A DNA stretch of 64,000 nt from Nautilus pompilius (taxonomy: Eukaryota > Mollusca > Cephalopoda > Nautilida > Nautilidae). How positions within the stretch are numbered: position 1 is the stretch's first letter; the number at the start of each line of letters is the position of its first letter. Where the stretch lies: contig JACATO010000132.1 of NCBI GenBank assembly GCA_018389105.1, forward strand, positions 558,001-622,000. The letters run 5' to 3'. The notes under the pieces are model-generated. The model searched no databases and was not told the DNA's origin. It was given only the letters and a program-made list of their open reading frames with translations. This document shows, one piece after another, positions 1 to 12,812 of this stretch. A program made the position numbers and the translations under genes.

Positions 1-31
1 GGTAATGAAGAAAAACAAAAGCAACACTCAC

Positions 32-120
32 TCTTAGCTGCTTCTTCAAATATTCTGTTTCTGTTGTAAGAGTTTCAATCTTTATTTCAAGACGACCCCT
101 GTCTTGGGCCAGTGATGTAC
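32..120 (-). CDS. LRRCC1: LRRCC1 exon, conserved SLAQDRGRLE segment
   Basis: Exon of 89 bp read on the minus strand: acceptor atcaacag at its upstream edge, donor GTGAGT downstream. It enters with two bases that complete the glycine codon split with the previous exon, then gives 29 codons and exits in phase 0. The peptide begins TSLAQDRGRLEIKIETL and ends KKQLR. Together with the preceding exon it forms the LAQQG-xSLAQxRGxLE signature that I recognise as the best conserved part of LRRCC1. It is coiled coil, with no membrane or catalytic features. The next exon lies outside the window. Confidence 0.9.
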
Positions 121-1443
121 CTGTTGATGATCAAAGTGAACAAATTTTATTAACTTTTCACTTTTAATTATCACTTAGAATAATTATTTTAGAAAATGTA
201 AAAAAAAAAAATTAACTTGTATTTTTTTAAAGTAAAGAAACTATTATTGATCATATGTTTATTTTAAAATAAATAAATTTGTGTACATTTTTATTCTCGT
301 TTTTTATACAATAATTTTCCTTTTTTAATTTTAAAATACTATATCAAGAAATCATGCAATACACATATCTTGTGCATGCAATTTGTTAGCAATTCAGTGA
401 ATGGACTACTTTATTCTTGAACCTAACCAATGTCATAGGTAATAAACAGAAATGACTGATCTTAAGAGGGAAATTTAATTGTTGTTTAGCATTAAAATTT
501 TGTAATAATAAAGTCTGAGATCTAAAATGAACAATGGATCTTTGTTGTGATAAAATATGTATTCTGTCTTCTTTCTAGCTCTTTCATCTACATAAAAATC
601 AGACTCAACATAAAATAGTGATGTAAAACATCTTAACTTCTGTAAGGATTTCCATATTTGGGTAACAGAGAAGCTGGACTTTTGTGATACAAACCCAAGA
701 TGCTTTAGGAGCAAAATTTATCCAGAAGATACTAAAGAATTATTCTTTATCCCTGTACAATATATTAAGTTGGTTGATGAGTTATTTAGACATTTTTGAT
801 GCTCCAAATAGATGAAGTTGCTCTATAGCTATGTCTCCTATCCAATTCCTCAAAGTAATGGAAAATCACATTTGGATTTAGTTTATTCTGCTTAATTAGA
901 TTCCTTTGCTTATTCAGTCGATTGAAATTGACTTTCATCTTAATAAATAGCAGTTTTTTTTAAATTTTGACTTATCATAGTCTTATTTTGAAACTGATTT
1001 TGTCAATTTTCATGAAAATATTTAAATTAAAGTAAATATTGTACAAATACATACAGTGACTGAATATCGAGGAATTTCTCATTAAAATTACAAATAAAAA
1101 CAGGGATAAATTAAGTAAGAGAAAGATAAAACGAAATCTTTCCTTTACACAACTTCATGCAATAGCTTCTAATAAGATTCGTATGTATCATTTCAGGCAA
1201 AATAATCTAATGATGGAACAATTAAATGCAGAACACATGGGAGGTAATACAGTAAATGGTTTATAAAAACAGCAATAAAAAAAGAGTTAAAGACATTTTC
1301 AGATTTCTTAATTAAATTTTAAATGAACTGCTCAGCTTTTAACAAATAAATGGCCAAGAATTTTAATGTGGAAAGGAAGTCTTAATCTCTGTTAACTTGC
1401 AAACAAGTCAGATAACAGTGAACAACTATCAGTGTGCAGCTAC
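121..1443 (-). other. Intron of the LRRCC1-like gene
   Basis: AT-rich intron of 1.3 kb with several short A/T runs. I see no coding signature, recognisable mobile element or RNA gene in it. The 79-codon frame at 475-714 (minus) has no splice context and no recognisable motif. Confidence 0.7.
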
Positions 1444-1543
1444 CTTGCTGGGCCAGTTCTTCCTCCCAGAGTCTCCGTTCTGCACGCAATCCCTCAATAA
1501 GTGACTCCTGGGCTTCCACTTTAGCAAGAAGCTTACATTTCTC
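1444..1543 (-). CDS. LRRCC1: LRRCC1 exon, hallmark GLRAERRLWEEELAQQ
   Basis: Exon of 100 bp. It has acceptor ttccaacag, enters in phase 0, gives 33 codons and exits after one base at a GTAGCT donor. The peptide starts EKCKLLAKVEAQESLIEGL and carries AERRLWEEELAQQ. In the family this segment reads as (S/A)LI-GLR-ER-(K/R)-W-ELAQQG, so this exon is the main reason for the gene name. Acidic and basic residues alternate as in a coiled coil, with no proline. The phase fits both neighbours exactly. Confidence 0.92.
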
Positions 1544-4471
1544 CTGTTGGAAATTAAATCAACTTTTTCAGAAATAATGCTTTTTAAATTGATTTAGCTC
1601 TTTCCAATCTTTCTTCGCTCGCCATTTGTGAAAGAGCAATGAAGGTAAGCAATGCTATCAGTAGAAAACTCCTTGTATTACATAAGGTGATTAGTTTGTT
1701 TTATTGTCTATTAAATTTAATCTTCCTGAAATATCACAATAAATAGAATTTTAAGTAAGGTAACAGAAGTTTTTAAATGCAGAAACTCCTCTAGATAATA
1801 AGTATATTGCAGCAAAAACTACTACTTAGTAATAAAGAGTTTTGCAGTCAACAAAGTTGAATGCAAGATTCAGTGTTTTGTTTTGTTTTGGGAAACTTAA
1901 GGATAATAACAGCACCAGTATGGTTATTCAGTGCTATCAATTGGTTTGGTCAGAGCAGTAATTATACACTGGTGACCAAAATAATTGCTTTTTTGGGTTT
2001 AAGTATAATTATATACACATGCTGTGACTAATGTGATGTTTAAATATTTGCTTTGTTTATTGTTTTTGTTAAGACAGTATTTAGACAAAGCTATAACTGA
2101 TTTACTGCTTTGTATCTCCACAAGAAATGAACACATTAGGAATTAAAAATTATAGCATCCTATAATAGGCATCCTTAAAAAAAACTCTTAAAATGCATTA
2201 AAAGATTGAGGTAAAACAGAAATTTTGGCCAGCACCATAAACCACAATTAATAGTTTTTCCTCTATCTGTGTGGGGGCCACTTACTGCCTCAAGGTTTTC
2301 CTTATTTAATTTTAAACTGAGTAGAATTTTAAAAAAATTTTGTTGTTTACATTCAAGATTTCACATCTTGTTTGAATTAAAATATATTCACTTGTACAAA
2401 TAAAATATTCAGAAAAAAGAATACAATAGTAATAAAACAATTATTAATAGTACCAAGCAAGTTTTAAAATTTCAAGAATGTGATATGCTGCATATCTCTC
2501 TCTCTGGGATATCATAGCATATAACATAGTTGCTGGCCATGGTGGCTCCTTCTGTGTCCTGGCTACATTTGGGGTATGGTTACTTTTTTGGTTTTACCAT
2601 AGTAGTGTCTCTCACCAGTCCCACCCAAGATTTATTCCTAGGCTGGCCTTGACATCTTGGTCATGTAGCTGATCATGCTGGCATACAAAAAACCAATATC
2701 TTGCCATTTGAGTACACATAAGTACAAATGACATTAGTCAGTCATTCATCAAAACAAAAGGAATTTCTGATACAGATGATGAGAGGCCACCAAAGTTAAA
2801 GAAAACTTCAAATGCTATTCAAAATGATTTACAGTACAGAAAATAAAATGTCATGAAAGGTGGTCATTATCTGAATGTTTCAGGTTTATCAACTGGTGGC
2901 AGAAAAAGGATCCTTAACTTGTAGGCCATCTTAAAAAGAATATCAGTATTGTGACAGCATCGTGAAGACCAAAGTATTAATATCAGGGCAAATTCAATCC
3001 CAACATGGTGGGTGACTACTGTTGGTTCCTCCAAAGGGAGACTGATACCTCACATAAGTGCAACAACAAGTGTCTGAAACATTTTTGAACATTTGGAATG
3101 TACCTACTATGTAAGTTAAATGCATTCCATATCTTCCATACTGCTTTTATCAGTCTTTCTTGTGCATCTGTTGTCTGATCATGGCAAATATGTTTCACAT
3201 TAAACATTTGAATACCAAATATTGTTGTTCAAGCTTTATATGGTTCATACAACGTAAGTCATAAGATAGAGTTAGTGGTGAAATTCCTCCTTACGCATAT
3301 CTCAAAAACCTGACGTCCCAGTCAAATCCTGACATCAGATTTGAAATCAGCACCCAAAATTTAGCTAAAATCGCCCACATTATGCTCAGTGGCAGACAAA
3401 ATGTTTCATTCTGTTGTCCAGTGTAATAGATAGCACAAAACAAATACTAAGTTATATATTGTTTAAGTAAGTGTAAATCCAGGTAAAATAATTTTGTAAA
3501 CAGAAATCGAAACAAGAGAAAACCTGATGTTAAATGTGATTCATGGATTACAAAAAAAACTGATCATGGCAGTAAGTATCCACTGCACAAAATTCCAGTC
3601 TACTATCACAGCCAATGTTAGAGTTGGCAATCCAAAATAACAAAATCCATCAGTCACAAAGACTGATAATCCTAGACAAAATTAGATGGTTGGAGACACC
3701 AACAAATAACACAAATTAAGAAAGTACAACATTCAAGGTTTATCAAGTAAAACTCAGGAATAAAAAAAAAACAATTTAAAAAATCAGCACCGATATAAGA
3801 CTGCCTAAGAATGTGAGAGAGTTGATTTGTAATTTTAAAATGAGCAATCACATGGCTGCACTTGGCAAGAAGTCAGAGCAAAGAATAACTATTGCCTACA
3901 TGTGAAAAATGAAGAGCAATTTTAAATGAATTCTCAGAAGAATAAAAAAATTAACATAAAACAAGTATAGATTTCTCAAAAATACCAAAAGCAGATGGCA
4001 ATAAGGCATGATTGGTGAAAGAATTACTATAGATAATAATTCTGCTATTTAATCGAGAGAGAATTAATTGTCTCCCACAAATCTAATTAATTATTAACTT
4101 TTCGAGAAAAGAAATGGTCTAGAATAATGATGAAAACAATAGAGTAATATTTATGTATACAATGCAATTTATTTACATTATCTAAACAAAAATTAGTTAA
4201 TTTATATTCATTATCTTAATAACTATGGCATTGTGACAAAACATGAAGAAAACAAAAATGAAAGAATAGAAGTAGCTTTAAGGGAAAGCTAAACTTTACT
4301 GAGGAAATATGTTAAAATTAATTTGAAAGAGAATACGTTAATCTATGCTCTGTCTAAAAGATATAAGGTTTTAAAGATGAAAATTTTGGGTTACCAGCCA
4401 CTGATTTCATCTGAACACCATCCCTGGTATAAATCAGCAGTGTAAGGGTCAGGACAGCAATGATCACTTAC
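1544..4471 (-). other. Intron of the LRRCC1-like gene
   Basis: Intron of 2.9 kb. From roughly 2480 to 3420 the composition is less AT-rich and reads like an old interspersed repeat, for example around 2530-2690 and 3000-3220. I could not assign it to a family, and the 63-codon minus frame at 3016-3207 has no recognisable domain. The rest is unstructured AT-rich sequence. Confidence 0.6.
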
Positions 4472-4546
4472 TTGTTTTAACAGTTCCATTTGTGCTGACT
4501 TTTTCTTGGCATCATCCAACTGACTTTCAAAAGCCATTATTTGTTT
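4472..4546 (-). CDS. LRRCC1: LRRCC1 exon, coiled coil
   Basis: Exon of 75 bp, exactly 25 codons, phase 0 on both sides. It has acceptor tttaattag and donor GTAAGT. The peptide runs from KQIMAFESQLDDAKKKSAQ to MELLKQ. The pattern of a short heptad followed by DDxKxKSxQxELLK matches the piece that precedes the EK-LL-ESLI-GLR block in LRRCC1. Splicing to the next exon continues the same frame into EKCKLL. Confidence 0.88.
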
Positions 4547-5320
4547 CTAATTAAAAAAAAAATTTTTTCTCTGTTATGCACACAAACAAATAAATTAATT
4601 AAAAACAGTCAAAAAATAATAATAAAGAGACATGGAAGTAAATGTTTTTGCAATAGATGCTCCTATTTTTTGAATTGTACAAGTGCCCTGAACTGATCTT
4701 GAACCCCATGTGACCTGTTGATTGCCAAGTTCTGATATAAGTTTTTAAAAAATGTCCCAGTGGTGCGATGAGCTAAAGAATTGGCAAAGTAAAAGCGCAT
4801 CAAAGCATAGCAGCCAACAGGTGATGGGTTCAAGACCAACTAAACCACAAAATTATAGTTGTGTTTCCTATAAATGCATTAAAAAAAATTTATGCTAAAA
4901 TCTGAGCAAAATTAATGATACACATTAATCATTTTAGTTATGGAGTAAATAATCTAAGTATTAAAACCACAGTAATCCTTTAAGGTAAGGAAATAGAAAA
5001 TCAAGCTATATTTCATAGGAATGTTTATAAAACTAACTATCATTGGATGCTGTTGTAGAAGCAGGTACTGACTAGAACATTAAAGTAGGAAATTGATATT
5101 CTGATGGTAAAATTGTGATGTGTAAATCAGAGCCTTGCACACTGTTTAGATTACTTACTAACATTATTTCATGTATCAAATACAATCTATAGCTAGTTTT
5201 TATTAAGTAAATCATTATTTGCAAAACCTACTGAAGATCAATGTTCTTTTAAAGCAGTGACAAAGTAAAACTACTTTACAAAAATGATTGACAAGTAAAA
5301 ATGCCCCAGATATCACTCAC
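4547..5320 (-). other. Intron of the LRRCC1-like gene
   Basis: Short intron of 0.8 kb. It holds one tRNA-derived SINE fragment, annotated separately, and otherwise AT-rich sequence. Confidence 0.75.
4754..4850 (+). repeat. tRNA-derived SINE fragment (copy 1)
   Basis: A possible A-box-like stretch begins near 4761, and a good B box, GGTTCAAGACC, lies at 4827-4837. The spacing and the preceding CCAACAGGTGATG are typical of the tRNA-related head of a SINE. The same B-box neighbourhood recurs near 13687-13722, which supports an interspersed repeat over a lone tRNA pseudogene. No clear tail or target-site duplication is visible. Confidence 0.6.
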
Positions 5321-5392
5321 CTTGTATTTTGACAAAATCTCATGCCTAGAATTCACCATTTCAGCAATCTGTTCTTTTTGTTTCTTCACAAC
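5321..5392 (-). CDS. LRRCC1: LRRCC1 exon, coiled coil
   Basis: Exon of 72 bp, exactly 24 codons, phase 0 on both sides. It has acceptor ggatgcag and an ideal GTGAGT donor. The peptide starts VVKKQKEQIAEMVNSRHEI and ends LSKYK. It is a charged helical segment corresponding to the MVKEQK-type stretch of vertebrate LRRCC1. It splices in frame to the exon beginning KQIMAFES. Confidence 0.88.
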
Positions 5393-5459
5393 CTGCATCC
5401 ATAAAAGATAACTGTCCTCACATTACATAAACATATTACTTAAACATTATATATATATA

Positions 5460-6317
5460 AGTAAACCCCCGTCATATCGCGGTTCAGTTTTCGCGGTCCC
5501 GCTATTTCGCGGTTTTTTCTGTAAGACCTATTAATTTTCATATCACGTATGTTTTCGCAATTTTGCAGCATTCCGTAGCATTTTTTATGAGTTTAAATCT
5601 CTGCTGATTGGCTGTTCTGTTTTAGAAACATCTCGCTGCTTCGCATCTTGCAGGGAGAGAAGCTGTTCGCCTTGCTGTTTTATTGATAACCCCAAGGATG
5701 CCACCCAAATGCCCATCATCTAAGGCTTCTGGTGAACAAAGAAGAGAAAGTTCTTGACGATTCAGGAGAAGGTGGAACTTCTCGATATGATAAAGGAAGG
5801 ACAGAGTTACGCTGCCATAGCCTGTCATTACGGTATGAATGAGTCAACGGTTCGCTACATCAATAAAGATGAGAAAAATATCAGGGCAACCGCCTCACTG
5901 TGCATCAATGAAAGTGCAAAACGAGTTGTTTCTATCCGCAATAAAAACATCGTCAGGATGGAAACTGTCTTGGCTTTTTGGATCCAAGATTGCCAAAAGA
6001 AAAACATCACTTTGGATGGTAACACCATCAAGAACAGGGCAAAGAAGCTGTATGACACTTTTGCCGATCAAAGAGGTTCTAAAGAAGATTTTTGTGTTTT
6101 CCATTGCTCTTGCTTTCTCTCAATATCTTTTATGTGTTTAAATGTGTTTCTATTATTTTAAAAGTGTGTTTAAAGACCTTAAAATGCATTTAAAAGTACT
6201 GTAAAAGTTATAAAAACATGCCTATGGTGTATTTAAATAGGGTATTTCTATTTCGCGGATTTTCACTTATCGCAGGTGGGTCTGGAATGTAACTCATGCT
6301 ATGGAGGAGGGACTACT
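5460..6317 (+). mobile_element. Tigger/pogo-type DNA transposon, internally deleted
   Basis: The 5' end reads AGTAAACCCCCGTCATATCG, the start of a typical Tigger inverted repeat with repeated TCGCGG motifs. The 3' end has ATTTCGCGGATTTTCACTTA, then GGGTCTGGAATGTAAC and GGAGGGACTACT, a decayed version of the Tigger right end. Both ends sit in TA-rich sequence, as expected for TA insertion, but the duplication is not unambiguous. At about 0.86 kb it is far shorter than a full element of roughly 2-3 kb, so the catalytic region is missing. Confidence 0.8.
5699..6112 (+). pseudogene. Tigger transposase N-terminus (CENP-B-like HTH), broken
   Basis: A start at 5699 gives MPPKCPSSKASGEQRRESS and then a stop. 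A +1 shift continues as TIQEKVELLDMIKEGQSYAA, then HYGMNESTVRYI and KNIRATASLC. This is the N-terminal CENP-B/Psq-type helix-turn-helix of Tigger transposases, including the signature YG-NESTVR. The frame runs on through KNITLDGNTIKNRAKKLYD, the start of the second HTH (CENPB-type) domain, and is lost after about 6090. No DDE catalytic domain is present, so the copy is dead. Confidence 0.82.
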
Positions 6318-6829
6318 ATATGTATATATTTTGTCACCTCTTTGTCAACTCAAAGCCTGGCTGCATGAGGGTCTCTGGTTGGGAGGTACCCACAATTCAC
6401 ACCTGTCAATCAATTCAAATTTGTATAAGAATTGTTAAACTGGATAAAAACCAATCAGATGTTCATATAATGAAGTTACCAAACATTAACAATATGGCAC
6501 TTCTAGAATGACAGGGATGAGTAGCAATGCCCAGCCAGAGCTATGCTACAGACTGAAGTAAACAATGAACTTGGTGTAATAAAGTGTTATCACCTGACAA
6601 ACTATGGCAGAAAGAGAGAAACTCTGGTTCAGTTCCTGAAAAACCTAGTAGAGGGTGGTGCCACAGCAGTACTAATCATCATAGTAATTATTACAGTGCC
6701 TATCTGGCTTGACATAGCCATGCTATATTAGCAGATTTTATACAGAATAAATAGCAGCAGGTTCTTGAGATTCATAACTCTGAGGAGACTGTTTAAAATT
6801 GGCTACACTCTGGTAATCTACATTCTAAA

Positions 6830-7435
6830 CACACAGTATTTCGCACACTTAGCACCAGTGCTTTGTAGGATGAAAATGGAGTAAACTATGACTGAGTTGC
6901 AATAGACTTTAACAAACTTAACTTGCTTCACTTCTCTGATGAGAGTAAATGCCACTTTCACTTTACTAATGATCATTATCTTTGGTGAGAACCAAACCGA
7001 TGTAATGCTCTCTGTAAAAAGTTAGAGAGAAACTGTTTAGGGAGAAGCAGTATTTTAGTCTGGTTAGCTATATTATGTGATCAGAAAAGTGAAATGTTTC
7101 TCTTTGATGAAACTCTTAATCTTACAGGTCAGGACAAACTGGCTGACGTCATCAGACCTGTTGTTATGACATTTGTATAAAGTCATTAATCATTTCTCCT
7201 TGATGAGCAATAGTGCAATAGGTCATCATGCAAGAATATTCATAAATCAATCTTATGAGGAAAATATCCCGTCTTTTGTGTCCTGCTCATTCTCCCCAAA
7301 TCTAACCCTATAGCACATCTGAGATTATCTCTCAAACAATGTCTTTCAGTGACCATGTGCTCATGGGACCATTTCAAAACTGTGTCAAGCCTTGATAAAA
7401 GAGTGACTTGTGTAGTGCAAACAGTGGCAGCCATA
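6830..7435 (+). pseudogene. Decayed Tc1-type transposase
   Basis: In plus-strand frames joined across stops, LLHFSDESKCHFHFTNDH near 6940 matches the Tc1 catalytic motif (L-FSDES-F). GEN/W-type residues follow. Around 7210-7330, HHARIFINQSYEE and LLCPAHSPQI match the later H-A-...-PA-SPDLNPIEH block with its aspartate region decayed. Frames are broken by several stops and shifts. The 64-codon frame on the opposite strand at 7240-7434 is a shadow of this. Inverted repeats could not be located. Confidence 0.65.
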
Positions 7436-7842
7436 TATGGCTAATAAAAATAGTGTGACTTTAGGGTGTGAAGGTAGTGACTATATTCATTATTATTATG
7501 ATATCACTAAATTTATCAAACAAGGTTCAGAGATTATGCAAAAAAAACAAACAACAATATGTCAAACATTATAGCCATTTAAAAAATTAAAATCAAATGT
7601 TTTATCCTCAATAGAATTATAAAATTTATATTAGGTTATCCCTTTATTGTTTTCATTAATGCATTTTCAATTTTTTATTTATTTTTTGTTATTGTTAGAT
7701 TTTGGCAAGGAAAGCAACTCAGTATATAGTACATACAAGATTGTACCCATTCCTAAAATAATAGTAAAAATGCCCAAAATAGAAATAATTTAGAGTTCAT
7801 TTCTGTCAGAACAAACACATTAGGCAAATGACATCAACTTAC

Positions 7843-7956
7843 ATTAGTGAGCTGTGCCAGTGTCTCTGTTGTTCGCTCATCCTTAACTTGAGCAAGAAGA
7901 AGTGAATGTCTGTTTTCTGCATTTTCCTGGCTGGACTTCCCAAATGCCTCTTGCAG
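7843..7956 (-). CDS. LRRCC1: LRRCC1 exon, coiled coil
   Basis: Exon of 114 bp, exactly 38 codons, phase 0 on both sides. It has acceptor attctgttttag and an ideal GTAAGT donor. The peptide starts LQEAFGKSSQENAENRHSL and ends ERTTETLAQLTN. Its pattern (F-x-x-A-x-x-E followed by HxLxxAQxKxE) corresponds to the equivalent coil of vertebrate LRRCC1. It splices in frame to VVKKQKEQ. Confidence 0.88.
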
Positions 7957-10900
7957 CTAAAACAGAATTATATACAACATAAACTATTTAAATGCTACCT
8001 TTCCTGGCTAGGCAGAAGGGATAAGCAACTTGTAGGTGAATAATTGATATTATTTTGATGTTAATGTTGTGTGCTGTGTTAATTTTATAATTTTGTTAAT
8101 GTTCATTTTGCAACATCTAATTTTAATTTTTTTAAATTACAGGTTGATTGGTTACTGTATATGAAGAAATTATTGACTAGTGGACTGATTTAATGAAAAT
8201 ATACTGTGTATAATTTATGCAAAAGATATGGTTACAGATGTTTGGCAAAAACAATAGTTTGCTTGTTGCTAATACAGTAATGGTAATTACACAAAATCAA
8301 TTCTGCATGGAGCAAGAATGATATGTTAATAAAGTAGCTGATTAATTTGTGGGAACAAAAGATAAGTTTAAATACATGTACATTTTGACACTGTTAATGA
8401 AATGTAGTGAGAAATAAGTTAGCATCTTCAATAAATATGCTTGTATTCTATATGAATGTGCACTATACTAACATTTACACTTTCATAGGGGAGATAATGG
8501 TGTAGAAATCTCTTATTCCTGGAATTAAAAACAAAATCTTCAGTTTCGATTTTGTGCTAAAAATTAAATTATGAAAATCAAAAATTAAAAATCTGGAAAA
8601 CATACAGATAAACTACTGCTCGACAGTGACCAATGATCCCAGTAACATCTAGGAAAAAATATGATATTACCAGCACAATTTATCCAGTTTACAAATAATA
8701 GTAGTGAAATACGACTGAAAAAATTAATCTATTCTAACAAAATAGACCAGATGGCGACCATTTAGCAAAAAGTTATCGTTTGCCTACAGAATGGCAGTAT
8801 ACAGAAACCAAATGTTTATTTTCATACAAGACAGTATGAGAAATCATTAAAATCACTTGCAGCCTCGTCCAAAGTTTTACGCATGTAAACAGATTTGTAA
8901 AAGGATAAAGGTTTTATAGTTGCCAATGGCTATGTCTTTTATTGCATAGAAACATTCTTAATATGCTCAAGAGGGTTGTTGAATTATACGAATCTGAATG
9001 AACCAAGAAAGCAACCTGCTTCTATGCAGTTTCATGTTATGTTTCAAATTTGAAAAAAAAGTATAAAAATCTAAAGAAAAGAAGAAAATGTATCGAAGCT
9101 GCTATTTTGTGAAATAAACAAAAGGGTTATTGGTTGTGCTATTCAAGAAAGCTAGTGGGTTAGGGTTAGAGATCTCCTGACACTTTATTAACAGTAACTA
9201 GACTAAGATGTTTTTGTTTTGACAATCTATCCCGATTATCTTAGATTATGACAGTGACAACAGAGACTGCCAGATGACATACCAAAATAATAGAAAACCA
9301 TAGGTTTGCTTACGACACACTTACAAAAAAACCAACCTGCAGGTCAGGGAAAAACATAAAAAAAGAGAGAGACAACTTGTAAGGTTTTGATCCTGGTTAT
9401 TATACCAGGATAATGGGATAATCGGGAAAAAAAAACAACATGCAAGTAAAAAAGATTCCTGACATTTGAGTAAATAAACGCCATCTGTTTGGACTTTGTA
9501 TTTAGTTTTCTTCAATTGGTTTACCTTAAAATAAATATGTATCAAACAAACTATGAGCGATTCTAAGCCATACAGAACTTGCTCAGAATTTCAATTAATG
9601 GAGCATCACACATGACAGTTAAAAATGTTTCAGATCCATCATGTAGACCCATAGTTCATTCACAGCCTGAATAAGGAATCCTTATTTGAGAAAGAATACT
9701 GATTTATTAAAGAAAGATCAGCATAAATTTCCTAGAATGTTTCCAGAGCTTCAATTTAGATATTCAAGTGAAGACCTAATAGAGGTTTCCAAATTAATTA
9801 CGGAGTGACATGAGCATATCAACAAGAACCAATTTTAACTAGCTACAATCACTAACATTAGAGGTTATAATTACAAATAAGCTAAAGCTCTGGCATGGTT
9901 AGACAACAGGAAATATGCTTTTAGTACTAGAATTTTTAATGAGTAGAATATATTACCAGCAAATAATCAATTTTAAAAATTCTAATGATAGCTCTGGGGA
10001 CCAATTTATGAGGCATGATGGTTTCCTGCCTCCTTGCAGCTAGCTACTAAACTAAACTAAACAGCAGATAAACAACTTGGGAAATTAAACAGATACACAA
10101 AAATTGTACTACAACTACTTTAAAAAATGTTTTAAAATATTTAGGAGGAAAGATACACAGCAACAAAAATGGATATTAAAATATATTTCAATTTCCACTA
10201 TCATGAGACCTTCTTGGATGCAGAGTTAATGGTATCTCTACCCCAGACAAACAACAATAAAACTGTTATTAATCTAGCATAATGGCATAATCCCAGTGTT
10301 AATGGGCCTTTTCTGCTTGGTTTTTGGGTAAAAACAATGTTGCCATTCTGCTTGGCCATGTGGTTGGTCTCATGAGCTTTAACTCACCATTAAAGGCGGA
10401 AGTGAAGTGCTTAAATCACTTGAGACAGGGACTTCTTTTTTACATACCCAGCTTGTTAATGGATGAGGTCAGACCTTGTTATTTGATTCAAAAGAATAGA
10501 CTGTAACGTGGTAAAAAAAAAAAAAAACAGCAAAAAAAAAAAAAATTCTATTAGGTACTTGTTTTAAGGAAAAGAAAGGCTTTATCCAGGTGTTAATACA
10601 CCTCTTGCTACATTATCTACATCTAACAAAAATGTAAGTTAAGAATACATAAAATAATCAGTAAACTTTAAGATATTGAAAATTGTTCAATTTTGATTGG
10701 GAGGAGGGGATTCTGGGTCAAACACAAAAAAGACAACAATTCTGTTTCACCTGGATTCAAACAAATTAGTTTACCTGAACACACAAAAACCATTAGATAT
10801 TTATTAACATATTGCAAGGAAGTGATGTCTTCTTAACCATTCACCTGTTTTAGATCGTTCTTTATCTTTATTTTTATTGTATTTCCTGGCCTGATGTAGT

Positions 10901-12812
10901 CAAGCAGAATTTTTTTAGTCAGTGCCAACCTACCATTTTTTTTAATAATAAAATTGATACAATTTTTGGAAATTAAACTCTAATGGCATCACATTCTTTT
11001 TGAAATAAAGAAAATAACTGCTAACTCTGAAGTGTTGGTTTATTTAGCATTAGATTAGTTGCGAAAGTTAAACTTAATTTTTAATGAACCCTTTCAAACC
11101 AAATGTAAGATTGACTCAAATCAGAAATTCCATAGCTAGCTACAGAAAAGATCATCTCCAAAATATAGGTAAATCTATAATTGGAATGTCACCTCTGGGA
11201 GATTCATAACACTGGCTGAGCCAGGAGAATGTTGTTGTTGTATTAGCAGGAGATTGATGCTGAAAACAGTCAGCCAGTTCAGAGTTTTAGTATTGCAATG
11301 TTCCTGAAGAGGTTAAAGTTAAAAAAAAAGATAAAAAATTATCTGGATTGCTTATTTATTTGGATTTGCTCTTAGACAGATCTTAGAATCTGTGTATCTT
11401 GTACAGACCTGCTACAGATAATTATTATCAAAACATGTTAAAATATTTTTTTAGAAATCTATTGGAATTTTCTGAAATGAGCAGTGATTTCATATGCATA
11501 AACTTGTTGGGTAAAAAAAAAAGTTAATTTTAATTTATATATAAAAAGGAACAAATTTGGTAGATGTCATATGTAGCAATTCTGTCTACAACAGGTGAAT
11601 TTTAAAAAAAAAAATTACAGCATAGTTTTATTCTAGATCCAAACAGCAGACATGAAAACAAGATGGGAGATGCCCAATGGTAAAGAGAAGCACCGATGTG
11701 ACACAGCGTGTAGTATATGGGTTGGGAAGCTTCATAGGCAGCTTTCCAAATTTTGAGAGACAGACAAAAAAAAAAAAAAAAAGTGACAAAAATTAGCCTA
11801 CATTTACGTGACGAACGATCTGGACTGTAATTTCATTAATATTCTGGGTTAGTCTTTTGGCTTCGTAGAAATCTATTTAAGATCTTGTTTTTCGGGGTGC
11901 TTTTGACTTTGCATGTCATTAAGAAACTTTTTAACTTTCCAAACTAACCTAAGTAAATGAACGCAGACTGAATTAACTCAAACATCCCTGTTTTAAGGGG
12001 AAATAAAGTGGGGACCAAAAGAACATTGTGCTGGCCAGCCATTTATAAGATAACATCATGAATCGCCATGGAAGGGTTAACAAACACTTTCCTGTAAACA
12101 TGAAAAAAAAAAGCAAACCTGCATTAAATTTAAAAAAAAAACAAACAAAATAGAAGAAAACCTTTACAAAAGCCATTGACAATGTTAAATAATATAAGAA
12201 AAGTAATGTATATGACCTAGCAAACATTCTCTGGAGTAATAACCAACCTTTTTGCATCTTAAAACAGTTAAACTGTTTGTGCAATAGTATCTAAGAGACT
12301 GATAAATCAGCCCAATCTTGTTAACTCTACTGGGCTAATGTAGAGAATAGGAGGAAGAGTGAGTCACCATGGAATGGAAACAATAGCTACTTTTAAAACG
12401 CATTAAAGAGAAAGCTCAGTTCATCAGGCAGCTTCTTCAGCAACAAAAACTATTCTTGTTATCAATTTTAGTCCACAGTTAAAGGTTGTTAAACTTAAGA
12501 GAGAGAATGTGACCATTTGACAAAGTCTAAATCAGTTGAAATCATCAAGATTTGTGTTTCCTAATCAAATTGGAAAATCTAAAATACTAAAATTAGCTCT
12601 GTATTTATTAATTTCAGTCTTTGATAAATAGTCTAGCCACCTAGTGAGCTAAGAAGGGCATGGCTTACATTTTTGTTTTTCCCTTGGACCAAATGAAGAT
12701 TAAAATTTATAAGGAAAATAACATACTTTTTCATGACCTTAATGTGCCCAGAAAGCAGATGGTTAGTTTAGATGTCCCCCTCAGGAACAATAAGACAGAG
12801 ACAATAACCAAC
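7957..12812 (-). other. Intron of the LRRCC1-like gene
   Basis: Intron of 4.9 kb. It is AT-rich with many poly-A and poly-T runs, for example near 10514-10545 and 11766-11782. I recognise no mobile element or RNA gene. Small less AT-rich patches around 10290-10480 and 11640-11760 may be old repeats but show no family signature. The 103-codon minus frame at 11973-12284 is low-complexity and hydrophobic, and looks fortuitous. Confidence 0.6.

Larger units (their letters stand above)
5393..7842 (-). other. Intron carrying two DNA-transposon relics
   Basis: Intron of 2.45 kb. It holds a Tigger-type element (5460-6317) followed by a decayed Tc1-type transposase (about 6830-7435), both in plus orientation and antisense to the host gene. 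The last 400 bp are plain AT-rich intron. Confidence 0.75.

Noticed and set aside
7240-7434. 64-codon minus-strand frame
   Set aside because: It is antisense to the PAHSP-type block of the Tc1 relic on the plus strand.
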